DNA of 64,000 nt from Yersinia vastinensis (GTDB lineage Bacteria > Pseudomonadota > Gammaproteobacteria > Enterobacterales > Enterobacteriaceae): contig NZ_CACVAF010000007.1 of the NCBI RefSeq assembly GCF_902726565.1, forward strand, positions 124,001-188,000, read 5' to 3'. The stretch's first letter is position 1. Every line of letters begins with the position of its first letter. Of this stretch, positions 41,466 through 49,044 are shown piece after piece. The notes beneath the pieces were generated by a model. That model was not told the DNA's origin. It made no database searches and was given only the letters and a program-made list of their open reading frames with translations. Both the position numbers and the translations under genes were made by a program.

Positions 41466-41511
41466 TTATGCCTGAAAAAGAGGCAATGGAAATACTTGAG
41501 CAGGAATCGTT

Positions 41512-42282
41512 ATGAAACCAAAGCAGCGACAAGTCGCTATCCTGGAATACCTCCAGCAGCACGGTAAAACGGCCGTAGATCAACTCGCCGCCAACTTTTC
41601 AACGACGGGCACCACTATCCGTAAAGATTTAACTAGCCTTGAAAATGAAGGGGCGGTTATTCGAACCTACGGAGGAGTGGTATTAAATCGCGACGATGTT
41701 GAACAACCTATTGATCGTAAAACACATATTAATACCGAAAAGAAAAAACAGATTGCCAAAGCCGCCAGCAAATTGATTAAAGACGGTGATAGTTTGGTTT
41801 TTGATGCGGGCAGTACAGTACTGCAAATGGTGCCGCACCTGACAAAATTCAACAACATTACGGTGATGACCAATAGTCTGCACATCGTCAATGAGTTGGT
41901 TGAACTGGATAACGACCAAACCATCTTGATGCCAGGCGGCACTTACCGTAAAGGCTCCGCATCTTTTCACGGTAGTCTGGCAGAGTCCGCTTTTGATAAG
42001 TTTAGTTTTGATAAGCTATTTATTGGTGCAGATGGTGTTGATCTTAATGCCGGTGTCACCACGTTCAACGAAGTTTATCATGTCAGCACCGCAATGTGTC
42101 ACGCCGCCAGCCACATTATCCTGTTGGTTGACTCTTCCAAATTTGGCCGTAAAAGCCCCAATGTCGTTTGTCCACTCAGTGCCGTCGATACCCTAATTAC
42201 TGATAAAGGCATTAGCGACGAATATTTTCAGGCACTATTGAAAATGGGCATTAACATCATTCTGGTTGATAAAGATGACTAA
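41512..42282 (+). CDS. srlR: DeoR-family transcriptional repressor of the srl operon
   Basis: The 256-aa regulator has an N-terminal DeoR helix-turn-helix ([23 protein letters not shown]...[10 protein letters not shown]) and a C-terminal sugar-phosphate-sensing domain ([28 protein letters not shown]). It aligns with E. coli SrlR/GutR. It represses srl genes in the absence of sorbitol or its phosphate (family knowledge). Its end overlaps the start of gutQ by eight bases. Confidence 0.95.
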   Translation: MKPKQRQVAILEYLQQHGKTAVDQLAANFSTTGTTIRKDLTSLENEGAVIRTYGGVVLNRDDVEQPIDRKTHINTEKKKQIAKAASKLIKDGDSLVFDAGSTVLQMVPHLTKFNNITVMTNSLHIVNELVELDNDQTILMPGGTYRKGSASFHGSLAESAFDKFSFDKLFIGADGVDLNAGVTTFNEVYHVSTAMCHAASHIILLVDSSKFGRKSPNVVCPLSAVDTLITDKGISDEYFQALLKMGINIILVDKDD

Positions 42283-43240
42283 TCCACTGATTACCTATGC
42301 CCGTGAAACACTGGAGATTGAGCTGACTGAAGCTCAACGTTTGTTATCGCGGTTAGATGATAATTTTGTCCGCGCCTGTGAATTATTGCTGGCTTGTACC
42401 GGTAAGGCCGTCGTTTCCGGTATTGGCAAATCCGGTCATATCGGTAAAAAAATCGCCGCTTCACTGGCCAGTACCGGCACCCCCGCCTTCTTTGTTCATC
42501 CCGCGGAAGCATTACACGGGGATCTGGGCATGATTGGCCCACAGGACGTGCTAATTTTTATCTCCTATTCAGGTCGAGCCAAAGAGTTAGACTTGATCCT
42601 ACCTTTGTTAGCCGATAGCCATATTCCGGTCATTGCGATTACTGGGGGGAAAGAGTCGCCATTAGCGCAGGGCGCCGCCTGTGTGCTGGATATCAGTGTT
42701 GAGCACGAAGCCTGCCCAATGGGGTTAGCACCAACATCCAGCGCAGTGAACACTCTGATGATGGGTGATGCATTGGCAATGGCATTAATGCGCCATCGCG
42801 GTTTCAATGCAGAAGACTTTGCCCGTTCGCACCCCGGTGGCAGTTTGGGCGCGCGGCTGCTTAATCGCGTTCATCATTTAATGAGAACCGGTGATCGCCT
42901 GCCAGTAGTCAATGAATCCGACACTGTCATGGAAGCCATGCTGGAGTTGAGCCGTACCGGGTTGGGTCTGGTGGCCGTTTGTGATCCACAACAGCGAGTG
43001 GTCGGTGTCTTTACCGATGGTGACTTACGCCGCTGGCTGGTTAAGGGCGGAACACTGCAGCAACCTCTCGCGGGCGCAATGACTCGCCCCGGCTACCGAT
43101 TACCAGAACAATGGCGTGCCGGCGAAGCGCTGGAAGCGCTGCATCAGCACCATATCAGTGCTGCACCGGTAGTCAATCTTGATGGGAAGTTGGTTGGCGC
43201 GATTAATCTGCATGATCTGCATCAGGCCGGAGTGGGCTGA
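42275..43240 (+). CDS. gutQ: D-arabinose 5-phosphate isomerase GutQ
   Basis: Interconverts ribulose-5-phosphate and arabinose-5-phosphate, the latter a precursor of Kdo in lipopolysaccharide; a paralogue of KdsD. The 321-aa protein has a SIS domain (about 30-165, with [21 protein letters not shown], shortened, and [12 protein letters not shown]) followed by two CBS domains. The ATG at 42275 is chosen (E. coli-like MTNP/MSEA start), overlapping the last eight bases of srlR. Confidence 0.95.
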   Translation: MTNPLITYARETLEIELTEAQRLLSRLDDNFVRACELLLACTGKAVVSGIGKSGHIGKKIAASLASTGTPAFFVHPAEALHGDLGMIGPQDVLIFISYSGRAKELDLILPLLADSHIPVIAITGGKESPLAQGAACVLDISVEHEACPMGLAPTSSAVNTLMMGDALAMALMRHRGFNAEDFARSHPGGSLGARLLNRVHHLMRTGDRLPVVNESDTVMEAMLELSRTGLGLVAVCDPQQRVVGVFTDGDLRRWLVKGGTLQQPLAGAMTRPGYRLPEQWRAGEALEALHQHHISAAPVVNLDGKLVGAINLHDLHQAGVG

Positions 43241-43261
43241 CTCTGACACGCCCAGATCACT

Positions 43262-43295
43262 GGAGCATGGTAATTGAGGAAAATTATCATGCTCC
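43262..43295. terminator. Hairpin between convergent gutQ and ivy
   Basis: A 14-bp stem GGAGCATGGTAATT/AATTATCATGCTCC with one wobble pair and a six-base loop, between two genes that face each other. A short A run borders the loop and no clear T tract follows. It probably serves as a two-way transcript end. Confidence 0.55.
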
Positions 43296-43305
43296 GCGCG
43301 ATAAA

Positions 43306-43815
43306 TTAGTGCCAGTTTGGGTCTTGTTGTAACTGATTTTTCAGCATGGCTTGCACGCGCTCATCAGGGCGGCCCAACCATTGGTATGTCGCAAACTGGC
43401 TTGGGTTATCGAGTGCTTGTGGCTTATCATCTACCGAAACCCGCATCCCCCACGCCTGCCAAACTTGTTTCTTATCCTGACTGAATGCAACCCACATAAA
43501 TTGATTGCTGCAATCATGAGGTTTGCAGATTCGCCCCACTTTGTACACCTTCCCTTCCCATGTAATGACCTCATACGGTGCGGATGTCCCAACCCCTTTG
43601 CGCGCCCACGCTGGCAAGTTTTTCTGGCTCTTCACCATTTTTTGCCAACTGTTTTTATAAACCGGCTGTTGCAAAAGATCGGCGGTGGTCGGAAGCGGCT
43701 TGGCAGATGCAGTTTGCGCTGACGCCACAGAGGTCGCTGGCTGCGCAATAGCCCAGGAGCTTGCGCTGAGTATTGCTGCTGCAACAAGACAATGGAGGGC
43801 TTTGTGACCTTTCAT
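43306..43815 (-). CDS. ivy: Inhibitor of vertebrate lysozyme, Ivy family
   Basis: Periplasmic protein that blocks C-type lysozyme and so protects peptidoglycan from host defences. The 169-aa precursor has a typical Sec signal (about 1-24, LVAAAILSASSWAIA) and the mature protein carries the CKPHDC loop (Cys-Lys-Pro-His-Asp-Cys), which is the lysozyme-blocking motif of Ivy. The Ser/Thr/Ala-rich segment after the signal peptide is longer than in E. coli Ivy. It is a single gene, convergent with gutQ. Confidence 0.9.
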   Translation of the reverse strand: MKGHKALHCLVAAAILSASSWAIAQPATSVASAQTASAKPLPTTADLLQQPVYKNSWQKMVKSQKNLPAWARKGVGTSAPYEVITWEGKVYKVGRICKPHDCSNQFMWVAFSQDKKQVWQAWGMRVSVDDKPQALDNPSQFATYQWLGRPDERVQAMLKNQLQQDPNWH

Positions 43816-44068
43816 TATCGAAAATCCTTATTATTTGATTGATCTACTCGCCGGGCCTTGAACTAGCCTCTGTGCAATGAATTTGCAGGCGTGATGTTAG
43901 TTTGCATGTCTAGGACCACTAACTGTAGAAAAAGTTGATCCATAGCACGATTTTTCATCCTAATTCTCGGTATACCACAATCTGTATGACAGGTTGATGT
44001 AAGCTATAAACCAGATAATGATGAGTCGATCACCCTCTCGTCCATAAACTTTCGAAGAAGGCCATAGC

Positions 44069-44950
44069 ATGTTGACCCTTGAGTTACCCGAAGCTCCCGA
44101 GAAACTGTATTACTCTGCCGGGGATGCCCATCCACTGGATAAGCTTGAGAGCGATAAAATCATCCAAATGGTGATAGATCTGGATGTCGCCAACTCAGAC
44201 AGTGAACACTATGTCACTGGTTGGATGGGGCTAAACAGCGTGGTTGTGGTACGGAATTATCAGAACAAACGTGGCACTGCAAATGGCTTTGTGGTGAATA
44301 AAGGGGACAGCTATCGGCTCAGTATCCAGTCGATTGAATTTCGTATTCCTAAAATGGTGCTGTGGATGAGTTTTCGCCGTAAGCCGCGCACGATGGAGTT
44401 AATCACTTATGAAACACTGGGTGACCAACCCAGTGGGATGCAGCAGTACCGCAATATTCTTGATGAAGAATTACGCCAACAGTTGGATGATGACTGGCGC
44501 GAATTGAATGATTATCTGGGTGCTGCTTGCTGGCAGTTAGAACATGATACTCCGCTGTGGCAGCAAGCACATCAAGACATCACCGCAGATGCAATCAGCC
44601 AACTGGCGGCGGCCCCTATTTTCAAGACCAAACATTTGCAAGCTGATGGCGATTATACGGGTTTCTGGGCTGGGGAATATTTCTTTGCCATTAGGCAGCC
44701 AACAACAGAAAATCCATTACCTGCAGTACAAATTTCCTGGCGAGAAAATGAAAAAGAGATTGGCAGCTATCAGTTTGACCTCATAAAGGACGAAGCTGGC
44801 GAGCCAAAACTGTCACTGCGTATTCGCCCGCGTAAAGGGGCCGATAGCTACCTTCTGAATCGTTTTGATGCACATCATCTACAGCGCGCCATGGCGATGT
44901 TTGCAATGACACAGCGTTATTTGCTGGCACAGATAGCGGATATCAATTAA
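44069..44950 (+). CDS. Unrecognised cytosolic protein, 293 aa
   Basis: I do not recognise the family. The protein has no signal peptide or membrane segment. It is acidic and rich in Asp, Glu, Gln and Trp, with two parts suggested by composition: a beta-rich first half (YVTGWMGLNSVVVVRNYQN) and a second half with the Gly/Trp stretch DYTGFWAGEYFFAI. The C-terminus is helical (HHLQRAMAMFAMTQRYLLAQ). GAAGG lies before the ATG. Codon use looks like that of its neighbours, so it appears long resident. It stands alone between divergent ivy and convergent thiD. Confidence 0.8.
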   Translation: MLTLELPEAPEKLYYSAGDAHPLDKLESDKIIQMVIDLDVANSDSEHYVTGWMGLNSVVVVRNYQNKRGTANGFVVNKGDSYRLSIQSIEFRIPKMVLWMSFRRKPRTMELITYETLGDQPSGMQQYRNILDEELRQQLDDDWRELNDYLGAACWQLEHDTPLWQQAHQDITADAISQLAAAPIFKTKHLQADGDYTGFWAGEYFFAIRQPTTENPLPAVQISWRENEKEIGSYQFDLIKDEAGEPKLSLRIRPRKGADSYLLNRFDAHHLQRAMAMFAMTQRYLLAQIADIN

Positions 44951-45010
44951 ATACAGCATTTAATGTGTTTAATAATAAAGTTTGTAATAAGGCCGAGATA
45001 CTCGGGCCTA

Positions 45011-45063
45011 GCACAGCGTGGGGCACTCCGGTGGCTTACGCCACTACGACCCCATCACTGTGC
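45011..45063. other. Long imperfect hairpin downstream of the 293-aa gene
   Basis: Nested inverted repeats: outer arms GCACAGCGTGGGG and CCCCATCACTGTGC, inner arms GTGGC and GCCAC with a TTAC loop. The size (53 bases) and nested structure fit a small palindromic intergenic repeat. No T tract follows. I cannot assign it to a named family. Confidence 0.5.
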
Positions 45064-45135
45064 TCTCCCTAAAAATTGACTTTATCAATCAGCAGCCTGA
45101 CTTAATTATGTTCAACACAATATCAAATCATTGGC

Positions 45136-45304
45136 ACATGAACGCCGCTAACACCGCGGCAATGTCAAGGATGAAGGATATATCCAAAATCATTGGCATT
45201 GCGGCAAGGCAGCAAGCGAATAAGTCCCGATGAGCTTACTTGAGTAAGTGATTCGGGCGCATGAACGCCGCTAACACCGCGGCAATATCAAGGATGAAGG
45301 ATAT
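45136..45304. repeat. ERIC element plus preceding right-end fragment, at the thiD 3' end
   Basis: A right-end fragment (about 45136-45182, CACATGAACGCCGCTAACACC...AAGGATATA) joins a full copy (about 45179-45304) with ends TATATCC and GGATATT and the CCCGATGAGCTTACTTGAGTAAGTGATTCGGG core (split: AGCTTACTT, GAGTAAGTGATTC). The copy ends at the thiD stop codon (complement 45304-45306). With the hairpin at 45011-45063, repeats fill most of the 353-base gap. Confidence 0.85.
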
Positions 45305-46104
45305 TACCACCATTGATGAAAATGGTGCACCGGCCCAATCCCCTCACCCACTTCAAGGCTATCGGCCTGCTCCAAAGCCCCTTGTAAATATTGCTTGGCG
45401 GCATTCGTCGTATCTGCCCAATTGGTGTACCGGGGGCGCAATGCTGCCAGTGCTGCAGATAACGTACACCCCGTCCCGTGGGTATGTCGGGTGTCAACCC
45501 GACGAGTGACAAAGCGCTGTTCGCTGTGTGGGGTAAACAGCCAGTCTGGGCTGTCTTTACCATTTAAGTGGCCCCCTTTCATCAATACACCTTGGCAGCC
45601 TAATGCCAGCAGCGCCCGCCCCTGTTCACACATTTCTTGCTCATCTCTCGCTGGTTGAGAATCAAGTAATGCTGCTGCTTCCGGCAAATTAGGTGTAATC
45701 AAGGCAACCTGAGGCAACAGTAATCGGCGTACCGCATCGACAGCCTCTGGTGCCAGTAGTGGGTCACCACTTTTGGCGACCATCACAGTGTCTAATACCA
45801 CAAATGGGATGGGATAACGGCGCAGTTGAGTGGCAACAATATCGACAATATCTGCATTTGCCAGCATACCTATTTTGGCGCTATCAATGCGTACATCGCT
45901 TAAAACGGAATCTAATTGAGCCGCCACAAAAGCAGGTTCGATAGAATAGACCGACTGCACGCCACGGGTATTTTGCGCCACCAATGCGGTGATAACGCTG
46001 GTGCCATAGGCCTGTAATGCAGAAAATGTTTTCAGGTCAGCTTGAATTCCAGCACCACCACTTGGGTCTGTCCCTGCAATCGTGAGTGCATTAATGCGTT
46101 TCAT
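45304..46104 (-). CDS. thiD: Hydroxymethylpyrimidine/phosphomethylpyrimidine kinase
   Basis: Phosphorylates HMP and HMP-P to HMP-PP for thiamine synthesis and salvage. The 266-aa ribokinase-fold protein has the N-terminal motif AGTDPSGGAGIQADLKTF, the MKGGHL stretch and the C-terminal anion-hole motif HGTGCTLSAALAA. In E. coli thiD follows thiM; here no thiM is adjacent. Upstream on the same strand are a TPP riboswitch and a short ORF whose stop overlaps this ATG (ATGA), so translation is probably coupled. The gene's own ribosome site is weak. Confidence 0.96.
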   Translation of the reverse strand: MKRINALTIAGTDPSGGAGIQADLKTFSALQAYGTSVITALVAQNTRGVQSVYSIEPAFVAAQLDSVLSDVRIDSAKIGMLANADIVDIVATQLRRYPIPFVVLDTVMVAKSGDPLLAPEAVDAVRRLLLPQVALITPNLPEAAALLDSQPARDEQEMCEQGRALLALGCQGVLMKGGHLNGKDSPDWLFTPHSEQRFVTRRVDTRHTHGTGCTLSAALAALRPRYTNWADTTNAAKQYLQGALEQADSLEVGEGIGPVHHFHQWW

Positions 46105-46190
46105 AAATACGCCCTCACACTCGGGTGTCGAGCGAAGGATGAGGTACGAAAGGGGATAACTGAAGAAAAAACGGCAGGTTGAACGAACAT
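46101..46190 (-). CDS. Possible 29-aa leader ORF coupled to thiD
   Basis: Starting at ATG 46190 on the minus strand, a 29-codon frame (MFVQPAVFSSVIPFRTSSF...) ends with a TGA that overlaps the thiD ATG by four bases (ATGA). An unusually strong AGGAGG lies three bases before its ATG, shorter spacing than ideal, while thiD itself has a poor ribosome site. Position between the riboswitch and thiD suggests that the riboswitch controls this ribosome site. It may be a real leader peptide or a remnant of a lost upstream gene. The peptide resembles nothing I know. Confidence 0.4.
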   Translation of the reverse strand: MFVQPAVFSSVIPFRTSSFARHPSVRAYL

Positions 46191-46232
46191 ATTCCTCCTA
46201 ACCGGCGGTCAAGAAGGCGGTACACTGCGATA

Positions 46233-46320
46233 CCGAGACTTCCCTACGCTGGCATAATCCAGATCAGGTAATACGGGTAATATCTCAGCCTTATCACTGT
46301 TTGTGACAGGCACCCCGAGT
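46233..46320 (-). promoter_or_regulatory. TPP riboswitch (THI element)
   Basis: On the minus strand the conserved blocks appear in order: CGGGGTGCC, CTGAGA, ACCCGT, ACCTGATCTGGATAATGCCAGCGTAGGGAA (as ACCTGATCTGGAT and TAATGCCAGCGTAGGGAA, with one base change, TTATGCC). These are the signature of thiamine pyrophosphate aptamers. The outer stem is CTCGG/TCTCGG-like. Thiamine pyrophosphate binding should reduce expression of thiD downstream. No intrinsic terminator is obvious, so control of translation initiation at the AGGAGG near 46194-46199 is likely. Confidence 0.95.
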
Positions 46321-46425
46321 CAGAATTGTTATTATCACTAGCAGGTGATAGAAGATCAATCATGTATTGGCTAGCGTAATGATAAATCCGATAAATACGC
46401 CCTATCTTGGAGGTATTACCACAGG

Positions 46426-46866
46426 ATGAGTATCAACATTCGTGAGTATGACAAGAGTGACCGCCCGTTTCTGCGCAGCTTGTATTTAGCATCACGCCGC
46501 GCGGCATTCACTTGGCTGGACGAAGAGCGTTTTCATCTAGAAGATTTTGACCGCTCCACGATGGGCGAAACTGTTCTGGTGGCTATCGAGGGTGATAAAC
46601 ACGTCGGTTTTGCTTCCATCTTCATGGAAGAAAGCTTTCTGCATAATTTGTTTGTTGATCCCAGAATACAGCATCGCGGGGTGGGCAAAGCGTTATTACA
46701 AGCAGCGCAAAACCTATTTAACAGCCATGGTTCATTAAAATGTTTGGCAAAAAACCAGCATGCGTTAGCGTTTTATCAAAAACAAGGTTGGATCGCCATT
46801 GCGACCGGTAAAAGCAATGACGGCGATTACATTTTAATGCATTGGCATAATGAAAAGATTAAATAA
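46426..46866 (+). CDS. GNAT-family N-acetyltransferase
   Basis: A 146-aa cytosolic protein with the GNAT fold: an N-terminal strand (INIREYDKSDRPFLRSLY), a central VGFASIFMEESFLHNLFVDP (shortened as FLHNLFVDP), the acetyl-CoA loop QHRGVGKALLQAA (about 85-97) and a C-terminal NQHALAFYQKQGW motif. The substrate cannot be told from sequence; relatives acetylate small amines or protein N-termini. It is divergent from the thiD riboswitch, with a GGAGG about 10 bases before the ATG. Confidence 0.88.
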   Translation: MSINIREYDKSDRPFLRSLYLASRRAAFTWLDEERFHLEDFDRSTMGETVLVAIEGDKHVGFASIFMEESFLHNLFVDPRIQHRGVGKALLQAAQNLFNSHGSLKCLAKNQHALAFYQKQGWIAIATGKSNDGDYILMHWHNEKIK

Positions 46867-46971
46867 CTTTATATCTGTATAGGATGAAAACCAGATAAAA
46901 ACCTGAATAGTAAATTTGAATTTATTCAATACAATAGATTTTCAATTCAGTTAATTTTAAAAGGACTATTT

Positions 46972-47718
46972 ATGAGCCCTATATCAAATGCACCGAACCT
47001 TACAACAACGCATATCAATCAATTAAATAGTGTATCATCAGAAAAAAACAACCACAGTGAAATATTAGAAAGCAGAAAACATGCAATAGAACATATTATA
47101 AATTCAATCAGTCACGCCGCGACTCCCCAATTCGAACCAGAAGACACCGTTGGGAAGTTAGGTGATAGAAAAGTAATCCAGCTTAACTCGGTTAAATTAG
47201 AAAGTGGCGAGGAACAATATTACGTCAAGGCAAACATGGGAAGCCCACAAATTTCCGACCTTATGAATAAAAATGTAACATCATTTAAATTCAGTCAGTT
47301 AGATACAGATAATAGTCAAGTAAATAAGGTGGTATTTATTTTTGACCCTGATATTTCCTTTGACACCATCCCATCAATTAAGAGACTTTTCACCTATGAC
47401 ACTCGAGTTGAAAATGAAATAAATTATATATCCTGTGGCGGAGGGGTGCGTTTTAATTTAAATGAAGAAAGACTTAGCTCTGACAGAATAAATAAAAAAG
47501 CACATACACTAAACAACATAATATTAAACGAAGAAAACAAGTCAAACCTGATCATGCAATTACGAAACTGCGTATCCAACAGCTTACATTGCAATAATGA
47601 ACAGGCAGTGAAAATTAGCGAGGAATTCCCTAATTTTTTTGATAGTATGAATAATGTAACACCAAACTTGCAGATAAATGCTCATAAACTGGCGAACGAA
47701 CTTGAAAAGAGCAATTAA
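46972..47718 (+). CDS. Unknown AT-rich protein, possible secreted effector
   Basis: A 248-aa protein I do not recognise. The first 45 residues are rich in Ser, Asn, Thr and His with few hydrophobics (MSPISNAPNLTTTHINQLNS) and resemble type III secretion signals, but no classical signal peptide is present. The rest is mixed alpha/beta (VNKVVFIFDPDISFD; NYISCGGGVRFNL). The gene is visibly more AT-rich than its neighbours (many AAT, ATA, AAA codons), suggesting acquisition by transfer. AAAGGA precedes the ATG, and a good terminator follows. The gene stands alone. Confidence 0.75.
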   Translation: MSPISNAPNLTTTHINQLNSVSSEKNNHSEILESRKHAIEHIINSISHAATPQFEPEDTVGKLGDRKVIQLNSVKLESGEEQYYVKANMGSPQISDLMNKNVTSFKFSQLDTDNSQVNKVVFIFDPDISFDTIPSIKRLFTYDTRVENEINYISCGGGVRFNLNEERLSSDRINKKAHTLNNIILNEENKSNLIMQLRNCVSNSLHCNNEQAVKISEEFPNFFDSMNNVTPNLQINAHKLANELEKSN

Positions 47719-47730
47719 CGAAAACTCAAA

Positions 47731-47757
47731 AGGGAGCCTCAGCTCCCTTATATTTTT
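47731..47757 (+). terminator. Rho-independent terminator after the 248-aa gene
   Basis: A perfect 7-bp stem AGGGAGC/GCTCCCT with a CTCA loop, then TATATTTTTAT. It may also work on the opposite strand at the 3' end of the dehydrogenase operon. Confidence 0.8.
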
Positions 47758-47774
47758 ATAAATAATGAGCGAAA

Positions 47775-49043
47775 TTACTCTCCGCGCAATGTTTTGACAT
47801 CATCAGCTTTGATATTCAGTGCCGGTTGCCCAAACTGTTGCAGCAAATAATTACTCAAACTCACCACCTGTTCATCCGTCAATGTGTTTGCAAAACCCGG
47901 CATAAATACCTCGCCCTCATTAGTTTTACGCGACACGCCGTGGAGAATCACATTAATCAGGTTATTCGGCGCTGATGCCCCCACCACAGAATTCTTCATT
48001 AAAGATGGATAGTAACCATCTTTCACTCCGCCCCCTGTAAACCCATGACAAGAAGCACAGTTCCCCAGATACAGGCGCGCACCGTCAGTGGTGTTATCTG
48101 CCATGAAAGGCATGCCGCGTAATGTATTGACGCTAGTCGCTGCTTGCCCCCAATCCGAGCGACTCTTGGTTTCATCGTCCGGGTTGAGTGGTTTCAGTGT
48201 TCGCAAGTAAACCGCCATAGCATTCAGATCACTGTCAGTCAGATGTCGGGTACTGTTTTCAATCACTTCGGCCATTGGCCCGGCAGCCTGGGCTTTGCCA
48301 TCAACATGGCCGTTACGCAGGTATTGCACAATCTGCTCCTGACTCCAGCCGCCAATCCCGGCATGGGGGTCTGAGGTAATATTGAATGCCGTCCAGCCAT
48401 CGACCTCTGTGCCTGCATAAGCTTTACTGTCTTTCATTCCCATCGTGATATTGCGTGGCGTGTGACATTCACCACAGTGCCCTAACGCCTCGACAAAATA
48501 AGCGCCTTGATTCCACTGCGCATCTTTACTGCTATCTGGTTCAAAACGCTGTCCGTCGAAGTTCACCAGATTCCAAAACCACAATCCCCAGCGCTGATTA
48601 AAGGGGAACGGCATATCATTCTCACGGTTTGGTTGATGCACTGCAGGCAGGCTGAATAGATAGGCTTTAATGGCCTTGACGTCATCATCTTTCAGCAAGG
48701 TATAGGAGGTATAAGGGAATGCCGGGTAGAGATTTTCGCCGTTTTTGCCTTTCCCTTCATGTAATGCACGCAAAAACTCCTCATCCGTCCAACCACCAAT
48801 TCCCGTTTCTTTGTCGGGCGTAATGTTCGGCGAATATAACGTGCCCATCGGGGTTTTAAACGCCAAGCCACCGGCAAAAGGTTTGCCGTCTTTGGTGGTA
48901 TGACAGGCCACGCAGTCAGCGGCTTTGGTGAGATATTCACCGCGCGCAATTAAATTAGCGTCAGCACTGGCATACCCGCTGATGGCGAATCCTAATGCAA
49001 CCAGCAGGGGTTTCACTGAGTGACCCAGGTTTTGTTTTGTCAT
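47775..49043 (-). CDS. Gluconate 2-dehydrogenase-type cytochrome c subunit (three haems)
   Basis: Periplasmic, membrane-anchored cytochrome that passes electrons from the flavoprotein subunit to ubiquinone. The 422-aa precursor has a Sec signal (about 1-27, ending ASA) and three CXXCH haem sites: CVACH (44-48), CGECH (190-194) and CASCH (329-333). It is the third gene of a gamma-alpha-cytochrome operon, starting one base after the alpha stop. Relatives serve gluconate, 2-ketogluconate, sorbitol or glucose dehydrogenases. The precise sugar is not decided by this subunit. Confidence 0.93.
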   Translation of the reverse strand: MTKQNLGHSVKPLLVALGFAISGYASADANLIARGEYLTKAADCVACHTTKDGKPFAGGLAFKTPMGTLYSPNITPDKETGIGGWTDEEFLRALHEGKGKNGENLYPAFPYTSYTLLKDDDVKAIKAYLFSLPAVHQPNRENDMPFPFNQRWGLWFWNLVNFDGQRFEPDSSKDAQWNQGAYFVEALGHCGECHTPRNITMGMKDSKAYAGTEVDGWTAFNITSDPHAGIGGWSQEQIVQYLRNGHVDGKAQAAGPMAEVIENSTRHLTDSDLNAMAVYLRTLKPLNPDDETKSRSDWGQAATSVNTLRGMPFMADNTTDGARLYLGNCASCHGFTGGGVKDGYYPSLMKNSVVGASAPNNLINVILHGVSRKTNEGEVFMPGFANTLTDEQVVSLSNYLLQQFGQPALNIKADDVKTLRGE

Positions 49044-49044
49044 C

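Noticed and set aside
45001-45070. tRNA-like structure in the 45.0 kb hairpin
   Set aside because: It folds as a single nested stem, not a cloverleaf, and lacks the T-loop and D-loop consensus.
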